A stretch of DNA of 64,000 bases, taken from an uncultured Rhodobiaceae bacterium. Lineage in GTDB: Bacteria > Pseudomonadota > Alphaproteobacteria > RS24. The first letter of the stretch is position 1; each line of letters begins with the position of its first letter. A program made the translations under genes and the position numbers. Under the pieces are notes generated by a model. That model searched no databases and was not told where the DNA came from. It saw only the letters and a program-made list of their open reading frames with translations. The DNA lies in contig CALCUM010000003.1 in assembly GCA_937907245.1 (NCBI GenBank), positions 1-64,000 of the forward strand, in the 5' to 3' direction. This document shows, piece by piece, positions 34,245 to 42,998 of the stretch.

Positions 34245-34415
34245 ATGTCTAAGTTCCGCTCTCTCATGGCTGCTCTGCGTTTAAAGCCCATTGCTCTATA
34301 TGTTTTTTTGTCCTTGGCCACGCTGGCCATGCTGGGGGTCGGCTATGTTTTCATCACCAACTCGGCTTTTTATCTCTACCTAGAGCAGGTTAATCCGGCC
34401 AATCACAAACATTAA
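34245..34415 (+). CDS. 56-residue single-helix membrane peptide
   Basis: This short frame encodes MSKFRSLMAALRLKP, then one strong membrane helix (about residues 17-38, ALYVFLSLATLAMLGVGYVF), then an aromatic-rich tail YLYLEQVNPANHKH. Positive residues before the helix suggest the N-terminus stays in the cytoplasm. It lies between the divergent ogt start and the convergent dehalogenase-like gene, whose stop is 5 bp away. No family was recognised and no strong ribosome-binding site is seen. The hydrophobic pattern and clean fit to the gap argue that it is real. Confidence 0.45.
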   Translation: MSKFRSLMAALRLKPIALYVFLSLATLAMLGVGYVFITNSAFYLYLEQVNPANHKH

Positions 34416-34420
34416 ACGCT

Positions 34421-35101
34421 TTACTGAGCCCAACCGCCGCTAAAGGGTATTGCTTGGCCGACAAAGAAATCGCTTTCATTCGATGCCATGAACACCGCGA
34501 ACATCGCGTCTTCATGGGCTGTCGCCAGGCGCCCCGCCGGCACGCTTTTTAGGAGCTCTTGAAACACCGGCGTCTCGGTAAAAGCTGGCGGGAAGTAAAC
34601 TGGGTTCTCGACGAAGTTCTGCGCGATTAAATTCATCTGAATATTATGCGCCGCAATCTCAATACCCGTCGAGCGCACATAGCCCACTTGCGCATGGCGG
34701 GCTGCACTATAGGCGGTGATGCCTGCCATGCCTTTAACTCCCGTGGCGCTGCCATAGACTAAAATTTTTCCTTGTTTGCGGGCCATCATTTGCGGCAACA
34801 CAGCCTTGGTAAGGCGATGCAAAGGATGCACCATGACATCGAACATAGTCTGCCATGTGTCTTCCGGCATTTCGGCGGCAGCCACGCCAAGGTTGGCGGG
34901 CGCGGCTAAATTAGCCACCAATACATCGACGGTGCCGACTTCCTCAATCAGGGCGGCGGCGCGCGAGGGCTCGGTTAAATCGGACGTATCTGCAATAACC
35001 TCCGCCCCCTGCTCGGCAAATACCTCGCAAGTAATGGGCCCCATATAGTCGTCGGCTTGGGTAACCAACACCCGTTTGTTGGCTAAGCGTTGCTGTGTCA
35101 T
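34421..35101 (-). CDS. Halohydrin dehalogenase-type SDR protein
   Basis: The 226-residue SDR-fold protein lacks the NAD(P) motif TGxxxGxG. In its place is T14-x4-Y19-x-G21 (VTQADDYMG), the nucleophile-loop motif of halohydrin dehalogenases. The catalytic set is Ser118, Tyr131 and Arg135 (S-x12-Y-x3-R), with Arg where ordinary SDRs have Lys. NFVENPVYFPP matches the halide-site loop seen in these enzymes. They convert vicinal halohydrins to epoxides plus halide, and open epoxides in reverse. The ATG at 35101 overlaps the GST stop (TGATG), so the two are co-translated. A cofactor-less SDR of another kind is the alternative. Confidence 0.8.
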   Translation of the reverse strand: MTQQRLANKRVLVTQADDYMGPITCEVFAEQGAEVIADTSDLTEPSRAAALIEEVGTVDVLVANLAAPANLGVAAAEMPEDTWQTMFDVMVHPLHRLTKAVLPQMMARKQGKILVYGSATGVKGMAGITAYSAARHAQVGYVRSTGIEIAAHNIQMNLIAQNFVENPVYFPPAFTETPVFQELLKSVPAGRLATAHEDAMFAVFMASNESDFFVGQAIPFSGGWAQ

Positions 35102-36009
35102 CAAACCTCCAGTGTCATCAAATAACCGGCCCGGGGGTAATGCACCATCACATCGCCGACAGCGTCATCGTGGCGTTTCACCGCCAGTTCATCTGCCGTC
35201 ACCCAAACAATCTGGCCTAGGGTCACCTCTTGGCCGTAGTCATCTGGCTGAATGCGAACCATGGCACCGACAGGCAAAGCCGCGTCGTTAAGGGCATCTG
35301 CGGGCGGGGTTTCATCTGGGGTTGCATCTCGCGCGATATCCAGAGCCTGCTGTGGGCTGATATCTGACCGCTCGCCCTCGCCCATATCTTGGATGCGCTG
35401 TATCCAGGCCGATAGCTTTGGCAGGCTCGCCACAATTTTCATCAGGCTTGGCGCCGCGCCCGTGAAGTTTACGACATGAAAAGCCGCAGCATCGGCCAGC
35501 GTAAAATCATCGCCCAGTAAAAATGGCGTTGTCGCGAGCTGGCGCTCTAGCAGCAAACAATCTTGCTGAAACTGCGCGATGGAATGCTCAACAGGAAGGC
35601 CTGCACCAGCATCGGCGGGTTGCATGGCGGCGCGGTCTGCGAGAAAATTATCTGGCAAAACAGCCAGTGCCTCAAACACCGTCGGCATGGCGGCATGAGA
35701 GAACATGCGGTGGTCGGCCCAATCCGCAATGATATCTGCCGCCCCCTGTTGATGAGATGGCGTGCAGGGCGGGCTTGGGCGCAAGCGTTCGATGTGGCGC
35801 AAAATCAGCGTGGTATCGCAATAAATATGCGCTCCGATTTGCAACACTGGAATTCGCCGATAGCCGCCCGTTAACGGCGTTAAATCAGGCTTTGGAGCTA
35901 CCACTGGCTGTGCGACGCCGTGCCAAGCCAAGCCTTTATGGGCCAAAACTTTGATCACCTTAATAGAGAAAGGCGACATCGCGTATTGGTGTAAAATTAA
36001 GTCAGTCAT
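35101..36009 (-). CDS. Glutathione S-transferase family protein with C-terminal add-on domain
   Basis: The 302-residue protein has a GST N-domain (LILHQYAMSPFSIKVIKVLAHKGL, RRIPVLQIGAHIYCDTTLILRHIE) and a helical C-domain with PFLLGDDFTLADAAAFHVVNF. From about residue 240 an extra ~60-residue beta-rich domain follows (VGAMVRIQPDDYGQEVTLGQIVWVT), unlike a standard GST. Ser in SPFS may activate glutathione. It is coupled by TGATG to the halohydrin-dehalogenase-type gene, which suggests glutathione capture of the epoxide product (inference). Confidence 0.8.
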   Translation of the reverse strand: MTDLILHQYAMSPFSIKVIKVLAHKGLAWHGVAQPVVAPKPDLTPLTGGYRRIPVLQIGAHIYCDTTLILRHIERLRPSPPCTPSHQQGAADIIADWADHRMFSHAAMPTVFEALAVLPDNFLADRAAMQPADAGAGLPVEHSIAQFQQDCLLLERQLATTPFLLGDDFTLADAAAFHVVNFTGAAPSLMKIVASLPKLSAWIQRIQDMGEGERSDISPQQALDIARDATPDETPPADALNDAALPVGAMVRIQPDDYGQEVTLGQIVWVTADELAVKRHDDAVGDVMVHYPRAGYLMTLEV

Positions 36010-36017
36010 AAATACCT

Positions 36018-36854
36018 CTAAGCCGCCGCGTTAAAATACGGACGATCGCCTGCAATGGTGACGCGCTCCATCACGCGCACATCGGGGAAATAATCAGAGG
36101 CCGCAAAATGCTGGCAGGAGCGATTATCCCAAAATGCCATCGAGCCTTCCTGCCAGCGAAAGCGGCATTGCAACTCTGGGTTCCAAGCGGTTTTATATAG
36201 CTTGTTCAACAAGGCCTCGCTCTCCGCCGGATCCATATCAACAATATGATCTGTGAAGGCGCCGTTTACATAAATCAAACGCTCTTGCGTTTCCGGATGC
36301 GTGCGAACCACGGGATGAACCATAGGCGGAAATTTATCGTGCAAATCTTCTGGCGCTTTGCCAAGTCGTTTAGCAAAAACACGAGCGATATCATGCGACG
36401 CCGACAGAGGCTCAATTTTTTCTTTCAGCTCATCTGACAAGCCATCATAGGCCATCACCATATTTGAAAACAAAGTGTCTCCCCCTAATTGGGGCAGCTC
36501 AATGGCCCGCAAAATAGAGCCAAGCGACGGCGCCTCGCGCCATGTAACATCCGAGTGCCACATGTTCTCTGAACCCCGCGATTTGGCGCCATGGGCAATG
36601 CGTAAAACCTCCGGGTCAGCTTGGTCTTTGGGCGTCGCGGGGTGAATTTCCAATTCGCCAAATTGCGCCGCAAACTCAATGTGCTGTTCGCGTGTTAAGT
36701 CTTGCTCGCGAAAAAACACGACGCGATGCTTTAACAAAGCCGCGCGCACTTCTTCAACGAGGGTTGCGTCCATTTTGGTCAAATCACAATCCAACAGCTC
36801 CGCGCCAATGGCGGGCGTTAGGGCCTGCAATCTAAATCTCGAATAATCTGTCAT
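36018..36854 (-). CDS. TauD/TfdA-family alpha-ketoglutarate dioxygenase
   Basis: A 278-residue non-haem Fe(II) dioxygenase. The metal site is His100-x-Asp102 (MWHSDVTW) plus the distal His249 in NRSCQHFAAS; the 2-oxoglutarate-binding Arg lies in VMERVTI. Family members hydroxylate taurine, 2,4-D-like ethers, alkyl sulfates or similar substrates. The ATG at 36854 is preferred because GGGAGAAA sits just upstream. It precedes the GST and dehalogenase-like genes on the same strand with an 8-bp gap, so a three-gene unit acting on a xenobiotic or halogenated compound is plausible. Confidence 0.87.
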   Translation of the reverse strand: MTDYSRFRLQALTPAIGAELLDCDLTKMDATLVEEVRAALLKHRVVFFREQDLTREQHIEFAAQFGELEIHPATPKDQADPEVLRIAHGAKSRGSENMWHSDVTWREAPSLGSILRAIELPQLGGDTLFSNMVMAYDGLSDELKEKIEPLSASHDIARVFAKRLGKAPEDLHDKFPPMVHPVVRTHPETQERLIYVNGAFTDHIVDMDPAESEALLNKLYKTAWNPELQCRFRWQEGSMAFWDNRSCQHFAASDYFPDVRVMERVTIAGDRPYFNAAA

Positions 36855-36970
36855 CACCGTTTCTCCCATTGCCTCAAATTTGCAAAGAGTTTGGCGTTTA
36901 AAGTATGGGCGGTCAATCGCAATTGCTGTTATAAAGTGGCAGTGTTTCCACTCCCTAAAGCGAGAGAAAA

Positions 36971-38212
36971 ATGAGCGTTATTATTATTGGAGCCGGTCAG
37001 GCAGGTCTGCAAACTATCCTTAGTTTGCGTCAATCTGGTTATACTCAAGCGATTACGCTCATCGGGGATGAAGCCTATTTGCCGTATCAACGCCCGCCCC
37101 TTTCGAAGGCTTATTTGTCCGGCAAAATGGAGCGCGATCGTTTGTTCCTCAAGCCCGATAGTTTCTTCTCAGAAAATGACATTACCCTAAAACTCGACAC
37201 CCGCGTTACCAGCCTCGACGCCAGCGCCAAAACGGTGACGCTGGAAAGCGACGAAACCATGACCTATGACGATTTGGTTATCGCAACTGGCAGCCGCCCT
37301 CGCCGTCTCGATTTGCCGGGGCGAGATTTGGGCAATATTTTTGATTTACGCGGCATGGCCGACATTGATGCGATGCAGCCACATTTTGTTGCTGGCAAAA
37401 AGCTCGTGGTCATTGGCGGCGGTTATATAGGGTTAGAGGCCGCGGCCGTGGCAGCCGATATGGGGCTGCACGTGCATGTGCTAGAAGCGGCGCCGCGTTT
37501 GCTGGCACGTGTGGCAGAGCCAGAGATATCTGAGTTTTACGACCGCATTCATAAAGCCCGTGACGTGACGATTATCACCCAATCCAACATCAAGGGCTTT
37601 GTCGGCGAGAACAGCGAGAACAGCGAGAGAAGAGTGAGCGGCGTGCAAATGGCCGATGGCTCCGTGATTGACGCCGACATTGTGATTACCGGCATTGGCA
37701 TTCTGCCCAATATAGAGTTGGCCGAAGCGGCAGGCCTTACGCTTGACAATGGCATTGTGGTCAATGACCTCGGGCAAACTTCCGACGCGCATATTTATGC
37801 AGCTGGCGATTGCACCCAACACCCCAATAATGTGCTGGGTCGCAGCTTGCGCCTTGAAAGCGTGCCCAATGCCATTGAACAAGGCAAAGCCGTGGCCTCG
37901 TCTATTTGCGGTGCGTCCAAGCCTTACCATCAAGTGCCATGGTTTTGGTCCGACCAATATGACGTGAAGCTGCAAATTGCAGGCGTGCCCACTCAGATTG
38001 ACCATAAGGTTTTGCGCGGGGATGACACGGGCAATAGTTTTGCTTGGTTCTATTTCACTGGCGACAAATTAACCGGCGTCACAGCCGTCAACCGTCCGGC
38101 TGAGTTTATGGCGGGGCGCATGCTCATCGAAAAATCCGCCAAAGGGGAAGCGACCATCGATAGGGATGCGCTGGCCGATGAAGACATAAAACCCAAGGCC
38201 TGGATGCAATAA
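36971..38212 (+). CDS. Ferredoxin/rubredoxin-reductase-like FAD/NAD oxidoreductase
   Basis: A 413-residue protein of the pyridine-nucleotide reductase type that serves dioxygenases and P450s: FAD motif IIGAGQAGLQTILSLR, PYQRPPLSKAYLSG, NAD motif VVIGGGYIGLEAAAVAADMG, HIYAAGDCTQ, then a C-terminal reductase domain (PWFWSDQYDVKLQIAG). It transfers electrons from NAD(P)H to a ferredoxin or rubredoxin. A natural partner could be a Rieske or P450 oxygenase; none is adjacent. Two short direct repeats at 37605-37624 (GAGAACAGC) give NSENSE in the protein. Confidence 0.88.
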   Translation: MSVIIIGAGQAGLQTILSLRQSGYTQAITLIGDEAYLPYQRPPLSKAYLSGKMERDRLFLKPDSFFSENDITLKLDTRVTSLDASAKTVTLESDETMTYDDLVIATGSRPRRLDLPGRDLGNIFDLRGMADIDAMQPHFVAGKKLVVIGGGYIGLEAAAVAADMGLHVHVLEAAPRLLARVAEPEISEFYDRIHKARDVTIITQSNIKGFVGENSENSERRVSGVQMADGSVIDADIVITGIGILPNIELAEAAGLTLDNGIVVNDLGQTSDAHIYAAGDCTQHPNNVLGRSLRLESVPNAIEQGKAVASSICGASKPYHQVPWFWSDQYDVKLQIAGVPTQIDHKVLRGDDTGNSFAWFYFTGDKLTGVTAVNRPAEFMAGRMLIEKSAKGEATIDRDALADEDIKPKAWMQ

Positions 38213-38213
38213 A

Positions 38214-38239
38214 CCGGCCCCCGCGAAAGCGAGAGCCGG
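38214..38239. terminator. Weak hairpin between convergent genes
   Basis: CCGGC (38214-38218) pairs with GCCGG (38235-38239), with an inner CGC-GAAA-GCG stem. Flanking T-runs are short on both strands. It may act as a weak bidirectional terminator for the reductase and peroxiredoxin genes. Confidence 0.3.
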
Positions 38240-38274
38240 CTTATCAAATTAAAAAACCTTAGTTAGACCTAAAG

Positions 38275-38796
38275 TTATGAGACCGCTTTAAGAAGGCTCT
38301 GCGGGGAGCTTTCACCGTAAGGGTCGCTCTCGCAGTTGTCTTCAAAGCCTGGCTCTTCGTGCCAGCTTTCTACGACGCCATCTTTTACGACCGCAGCATA
38401 ACGCCAGCTACGCATGCCGAAACCAAGATTGTCTTTGTCTACCAACATGCCCATTTGACGGGTGAACGTGCCGGAGCCATCTGGGATGAGGCCTACGTTT
38501 TCAACACCTTGGGATTTGCCCCATGCGTTCATTACAAATGCGTCATTGACGGAGATGCAATAGATGGCATCGATGCCAGCGGCTTGAAACTCTGGGAACA
38601 GCTTTTCAAAATCCGGCAATTGAAACGTCGAGCAAGTGGGTGTGAAGGCGCCTGGAAGCGAAAACACAACGACGCGTTTACCAGCGAAATAATCGTCGGT
38701 AGTCATTTCTTGCCAGCGGAACGGGTTGTCACCGCCGATGCTCTCATCGCGGACGCGAGTTTTAAACGTTACTTGTGGGAGTTTAGTACCAATCAT
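38275..38796 (-). CDS. Peroxiredoxin, Prx5/AhpE-like (glutaredoxin-type) family
   Basis: A 173-residue thiol peroxidase: PGAFTPTCS with the peroxidatic Cys55, GIDAIYCISVNDAFVMNAW, and a C-terminal EPGFEDNCESDPYG containing a further Cys that may serve as resolving residue. It reduces H2O2 or organic peroxides in the cytosol with glutathione/glutaredoxin or thioredoxin as donor. AAGGAAG precedes the start. It is convergent with the reductase gene and divergent from the globin-like gene. Confidence 0.93.
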   Translation of the reverse strand: MIGTKLPQVTFKTRVRDESIGGDNPFRWQEMTTDDYFAGKRVVVFSLPGAFTPTCSTFQLPDFEKLFPEFQAAGIDAIYCISVNDAFVMNAWGKSQGVENVGLIPDGSGTFTRQMGMLVDKDNLGFGMRSWRYAAVVKDGVVESWHEEPGFEDNCESDPYGESSPQSLLKAVS

Positions 38797-38918
38797 GTTT
38801 TCTTCCTTCGTTAGAGTGAAATTAGGATATAGAGCGTCGATTGACTCGCGTCAAGAAACTTAGAATGGTTCTAGAAAATATATTCCACAGGCCTTTTCCG
38901 CTGAGATAAACTTACTCC

Positions 38919-39302
38919 ATGACACCCTTGGTTGAACAATCTCTTGAGCTTTATGCGGACCAATATGGCGACCCCTATGATGCGGTTTATGCGAAGCTTT
39001 ATGCGATGGATGCCGACTATGAAGGCATGTTTTTGCTCGATACAGATGAAGGCCTAAGGCGCAATATGATGCGCACAACGCTGGAGATTATCACCACATA
39101 TCTCACCGACCCAACGGCGGCGGCCAATCGCATTGTCGGCGCGCAAATGAGCCATGTCACCTATGGCGTTGAGGACACGTTTCACCAGTTTTTTGAGATA
39201 ACACGAGATGTCATCGCCCAAGGCCTAGGCGACGCCTTTACCCCCGACCATGCAGCGGCATGGAACCTTATGTTAACGGACTTCGAACAAGCGCAAGTTT
39301 AA
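38919..39302 (+). CDS. Globin-like protein
   Basis: The 127-residue, all-helical protein has a segment [21 protein letters not shown] that resembles the F-helix of single-domain globins, with His in SHVTYGV as the likely proximal ligand. It ends with [14 protein letters not shown], like a globin H-helix. A role in oxygen, NO or peroxide chemistry would fit the adjacent peroxiredoxin. The assignment is by pattern and the length is at the short end of the family. Its stop overlaps the glutaryl-CoA dehydrogenase stop within TTAA. Confidence 0.55.
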   Translation: MTPLVEQSLELYADQYGDPYDAVYAKLYAMDADYEGMFLLDTDEGLRRNMMRTTLEIITTYLTDPTAAANRIVGAQMSHVTYGVEDTFHQFFEITRDVIAQGLGDAFTPDHAAAWNLMLTDFEQAQV

Positions 39303-40483
39303 AACGCGGCAATGCCCGTAATGGCGCGACCCAGAATCAGCGCATGCACATCATGTGTGCCCTCATAGGTGTTTACCGTTTCCAAATTAATCAGATGGCG
39401 CATCACGTGATACTCGCCCGCAATGCCATTGCCGCCGTGCATGTCGCGTGCTTGGCGCGCTATGTCCAGGGCTTTACCGACATTATTGCGTTTGACAATC
39501 GATACCATCTCAGGCGCAAAGCGTCCCTCATCCATCAACCGACCGACGCGCAGACTGGCTTGATACCCCAACGCAATTTCGGTTTGCATATCGGCCAGTT
39601 TCTTTTGATACAGCTGATTGGCAGCCAAGGGTTTGTTGAACTGATGACGCTCCAGACCATAGTCGCGCGCCGCCGTGAAGCAGAACTCCGCGGCGCCCAT
39701 AGCGCCCCAGCTAATGCCGTAACGGGCCCGGTTGAGGCAGGAGAATGGGCCTTTGAGACCTTCTACATCTGGCAGCATGTTTTCTTCGGGAACGAAAACA
39801 TCTTCCATCATAATCATGCCCGTAACGGAAGCGCGCAAAGACAATTTGCCTTCGATTTTCGGCGCGCTTAATCCGGTCATGCCTTTTTCAAGGATAAAGC
39901 CTTTAATCTTGCCATCATGCGCGGCAGACTTGGCCCAAACGACAAAAACATCGGCAATCGGCGCGTTGGAAATCCACGTTTTGGAGCCATTCATCAAAAA
40001 GCCACCATCGACGGGCTTGGCATTGGTGCGCATTCCGGCCGGGTCGGAGCCCGCATCCGGCTCGGTTAAGCCGAAGCAGCCAATCCATTCGCCGCTGGCT
40101 AATTTAGGCAGATATTTCTCTTTCTGCGCCTGCGAGCCGAACGTGTTGATCGGATGCATCACCAAAGACGACTGCACGGACATCATGGAGCGATAGCCGC
40201 TATCGACGGCTTCCACCGCGCGGCTAACCAGCCCATAAGAAACATAGGAAGCGCCCGCCCCGCCAAGCTCGGGCTGGATGGTGACGCCCAAAAGACCCTG
40301 TTCGCCCATTTCGGCGAAAATCTCCGGCATAACCGTTTCATTGATAAAAGCATCCTTGACCCGAGGCAGCAGCTTTTCGCGCGCATAGGCGGTCGAACTG
40401 TCGAATATCATGCGTTCTTCTTCCGTTAGCTGCTCAGTGAGCAGGAACGGATCTTCAGCGTTGAATTTTGCAATTTTTTCCAT
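39299..40483 (-). CDS. gcdH: Glutaryl-CoA dehydrogenase
   Basis: A 394-residue acyl-CoA dehydrogenase. The subgroup is indicated by [39 protein letters not shown] and the C-terminal [20 protein letters not shown], where Glu374 is the catalytic base. The enzyme oxidises and decarboxylates glutaryl-CoA to crotonyl-CoA with FAD and electron-transferring flavoprotein. This is the lower pathway of lysine, tryptophan and benzoyl-CoA-type degradation. Adjacent CoA-hydratase-family genes fit a common catabolic role. It is transcribed away from the aldehyde dehydrogenase terminator. Confidence 0.9.
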   Translation of the reverse strand: MEKIAKFNAEDPFLLTEQLTEEERMIFDSSTAYAREKLLPRVKDAFINETVMPEIFAEMGEQGLLGVTIQPELGGAGASYVSYGLVSRAVEAVDSGYRSMMSVQSSLVMHPINTFGSQAQKEKYLPKLASGEWIGCFGLTEPDAGSDPAGMRTNAKPVDGGFLMNGSKTWISNAPIADVFVVWAKSAAHDGKIKGFILEKGMTGLSAPKIEGKLSLRASVTGMIMMEDVFVPEENMLPDVEGLKGPFSCLNRARYGISWGAMGAAEFCFTAARDYGLERHQFNKPLAANQLYQKKLADMQTEIALGYQASLRVGRLMDEGRFAPEMVSIVKRNNVGKALDIARQARDMHGGNGIAGEYHVMRHLINLETVNTYEGTHDVHALILGRAITGIAAF

Positions 40484-40518
40484 GGTGACAGTGTCTCATA
40501 GTTTTACATCGGCGGAAC

Positions 40519-40556
40519 AAAAAAAACCCGCATGCAACATAATATCGCATGCGGGT
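40519..40556 (-). terminator. Rho-independent terminator of the aldehyde dehydrogenase gene
   Basis: On the minus strand a perfect 10-bp stem ACCCGCATGC / GCATGCGGGT (40547-40556 pairing with 40526-40535) with an 11-base loop is followed by a run of eight T. It lies 18 bp after the stop of the coniferyl-aldehyde-dehydrogenase-like gene and just upstream of gcdH, which insulates the two. Confidence 0.92.
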
Positions 40557-40573
40557 CTTTTCGCGAAGCTGGC

Positions 40574-42031
40574 TTACTTTTTGATAATGCCAGCCAGCAT
40601 TTTACGTGTTTTTTCACCATAAGGTGGGCGCAAGGCACCGGCCGCAAACTCAAATGGCGTTTGGCGGAACACGGTTTTGGCATGGCTAAAGTTAATAAAG
40701 CCTTCCTTGCCGTGATAGGCGCCTGTGCCCGAAGGACCCACGCCGCCAAATGGCGCATCATCTTGCATAATATGCGTAATCACATCATTCACGGCTACGC
40801 CACCCGATGTGGTGGAGTTGATGACACGGTTTTCTTCCGCCCTATCATCGCCAAAATAATACAGACCTAATGGACGGTCGTGGTCATTTACATAGCCAAT
40901 CGCATCATCGACTTCTTTGTAGGATTTAATTGGCAAAATAGGACCAAAGATTTCTTCCTGCATCACCTTCATGTCTTCCGTTGGATTGACAACAATCGTT
41001 GGCGGAATTTTATGGTGTGGCTGCTGTGAGAAATCTTCATTGCCTGGATTGATTTCGACAATCTTGGCACCCTTCTCACGGGCATCGTCCAAATAGCTTT
41101 GCAGACGGTCATAGTGACGTTGATTGACCACAGAGGTGTAATCCTCATTGTCTTTCAAGGTCGGGAACATGCCGGTAACCGAGGCCGTGGCTTCGGCAAC
41201 AAAATCATCGACTTTGCCTTCTGGCACCATAACATAATCGGGAGCCAAGCAAATTTGGCCCGCGTTCAGCGTTTTACCTGTCATCACACGAGCTGCGGCT
41301 TTTTTCATGTCTGCCGTATCGGAAACGATAACCGGCGACTTGCCACCCAGCTCAAGGGTGACGGGCACCAAGTTTTCAGCCGCGCCACGCATAATGTGGC
41401 TGGCAATGCCTGTCGCACCAGTGAACAGCAAGTGGTCAAACGGCATACGCGAGAAAGTCGCGCCCGTTTCAGGCCCACCCAGAACCACGGCCACTTCCGT
41501 CTTGTCGAAATATTTCTCGCACAGCTCTTTGGTCAATAGCGCGCTATGCACGGTATATTCGGACGGCTTAATAATTGTCCGGTTACCGGCAGCAAAAATC
41601 GACCCCATGGGGCTGAAGCAAAGGTTGAATGGGAAGTTCCATGGCACAACATTGCCGACACAACCGATAGGCTGATATTCAACGCGAGTGCTGGCACCCA
41701 AGAGGCCGAGCGGGAACATAGAATGACGCTTGGAGGCTTTCATCCATTTGCGAAGATTCTTTTTCGCATATTTCAGCGACCCTAGCGTGCCGCCAACATC
41801 GGTTGCCAATGTGCCTTCAGGGCTGCGGCTTCCGAAGTCAGCCATCAGCGCATCTACCATTTTGTCACCATTCTCAACCAAAAGCGCAATCGTGCGGTCG
41901 ATCAAATCAATACGACGTTCGGCCGACATAGGGCCCTCTGCGATATGGGCTTTTTTCTGCGCTGCGATTAGATCGCGAATTTCTTGCTCAGGTGTTTCCG
42001 GTAATTCCGGCATAATTTCTGCGGCACTCAT
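40574..42031 (-). CDS. Aldehyde dehydrogenase, coniferyl-aldehyde dehydrogenase type
   Basis: A 485-residue NAD(P)-dependent aldehyde dehydrogenase: IGCVGNVVPWNFPF, LELGGKSPVIV with the catalytic Glu, NAGQICLAPDYV with the nucleophilic Cys and EEIFGPILPI. The LAPDYV context and the hydrophobic C-terminal tail point to the class 3-like/coniferyl-aldehyde dehydrogenase subgroup, which oxidises lignin-type or other aromatic aldehydes or long fatty aldehydes. The ATG at 42031 is chosen because AGGGAGAT precedes it. It is divergent from the enoyl-CoA hydratase genes. Confidence 0.87.
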   Translation of the reverse strand: MSAAEIMPELPETPEQEIRDLIAAQKKAHIAEGPMSAERRIDLIDRTIALLVENGDKMVDALMADFGSRSPEGTLATDVGGTLGSLKYAKKNLRKWMKASKRHSMFPLGLLGASTRVEYQPIGCVGNVVPWNFPFNLCFSPMGSIFAAGNRTIIKPSEYTVHSALLTKELCEKYFDKTEVAVVLGGPETGATFSRMPFDHLLFTGATGIASHIMRGAAENLVPVTLELGGKSPVIVSDTADMKKAAARVMTGKTLNAGQICLAPDYVMVPEGKVDDFVAEATASVTGMFPTLKDNEDYTSVVNQRHYDRLQSYLDDAREKGAKIVEINPGNEDFSQQPHHKIPPTIVVNPTEDMKVMQEEIFGPILPIKSYKEVDDAIGYVNDHDRPLGLYYFGDDRAEENRVINSTTSGGVAVNDVITHIMQDDAPFGGVGPSGTGAYHGKEGFINFSHAKTVFRQTPFEFAAGALRPPYGEKTRKMLAGIIKK

Positions 42032-42136
42032 GGCTATCTCCCTCATGAAAGTAAACTAAAAAAAGTTAACCAGATTAACCGACGCTTGCCAATAGCCCTT
42101 TTGTGATTAAACTCTCCCCCAATTAGGGAGAACCAA

Positions 42137-42988
42137 ATGTCAGATACCATCGAGACCCACCTCAGCGATACGGGCGTCCTCACTGTCGCTATGAATCGCC
42201 CAGATAGCCTCAACAGCCTTAACTATCCATTGGTTATGGCCGTCATCGAGGTTTTCAAGCAAGCCAATGATAACGACGATATTCGCTGCCTCATTCTCAC
42301 CGGCAAGGGGCGCGGGTTTTGCGCGGGCGCCGACTTAAGCGGGGGCGATTTTCCGCGTTTGGAAGGCAAAACCCACGGCGAGACGACCTGGCACAATATG
42401 GAAATTGGTTTCAATGTTATGGGCCGCGCGATTCACGATTGCGATAAACCCGTCATTTGCGCCATCAATGGCGTGGCCGCAGGCGCCGGCGTTGGCGTGG
42501 CCTTGAGCGGAGACTTGGTGATTGCGGCGAAAAGCGCTTCCTTCAAATTGGTGTTTGCGCCGCAGCTTGGTATCATTCCAGATGTTGGCGCTTCTTGGTT
42601 GGTGCCACAACTCATCGGCCGCACGCGCGCCAATGGCATGGCACTTTTGGGCGACAGCTTACCGGCGCAAAAAGCCGAAGACTGGGGCTTGGTCTGGCAA
42701 TGCGTCGAAGACGATGCGCTGATGGATACCGCCATGCAACTGGCTGAACGCCTTGCCGCTGGCGCCATTACGGGCATAAAAGCTACCTCGCGCGCGCATG
42801 ATGTCGCGATGACCAACACCTATGATGAACAGCTCGATTATGAGCGCGACCAACAAGGCCATTTTTGCGACCAACCGGTATTTCTAGAGGGCGCTCGCGC
42901 TTTCATGGAAAAACGCAAACCGAATTTCCGCGACGTCGAAACAGCGCAAATGCAAGCGGCGCGCGAAACCCAACAGAAATCTAAATAG
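42137..42988 (+). CDS. Enoyl-CoA hydratase/isomerase, PaaG-like
   Basis: A 283-residue crotonase-fold protein: GKGRGFCAGADLSGG oxyanion region, INGVAAGAGVGVALSGDLVIAAKSASF and GIIPDVGASWLVPQLIG, in which Asp replaces the usual hydratase Glu as in PaaG-type isomerases. It probably isomerises or hydrates an unsaturated or epoxy acyl-CoA. AGGGAGAA precedes the start. It is followed after 10 bp by a paralogue, so both are in one operon. Confidence 0.85.
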   Translation: MSDTIETHLSDTGVLTVAMNRPDSLNSLNYPLVMAVIEVFKQANDNDDIRCLILTGKGRGFCAGADLSGGDFPRLEGKTHGETTWHNMEIGFNVMGRAIHDCDKPVICAINGVAAGAGVGVALSGDLVIAAKSASFKLVFAPQLGIIPDVGASWLVPQLIGRTRANGMALLGDSLPAQKAEDWGLVWQCVEDDALMDTAMQLAERLAAGAITGIKATSRAHDVAMTNTYDEQLDYERDQQGHFCDQPVFLEGARAFMEKRKPNFRDVETAQMQAARETQQKSK

Positions 42989-42998
42989 GAAAAATCTC

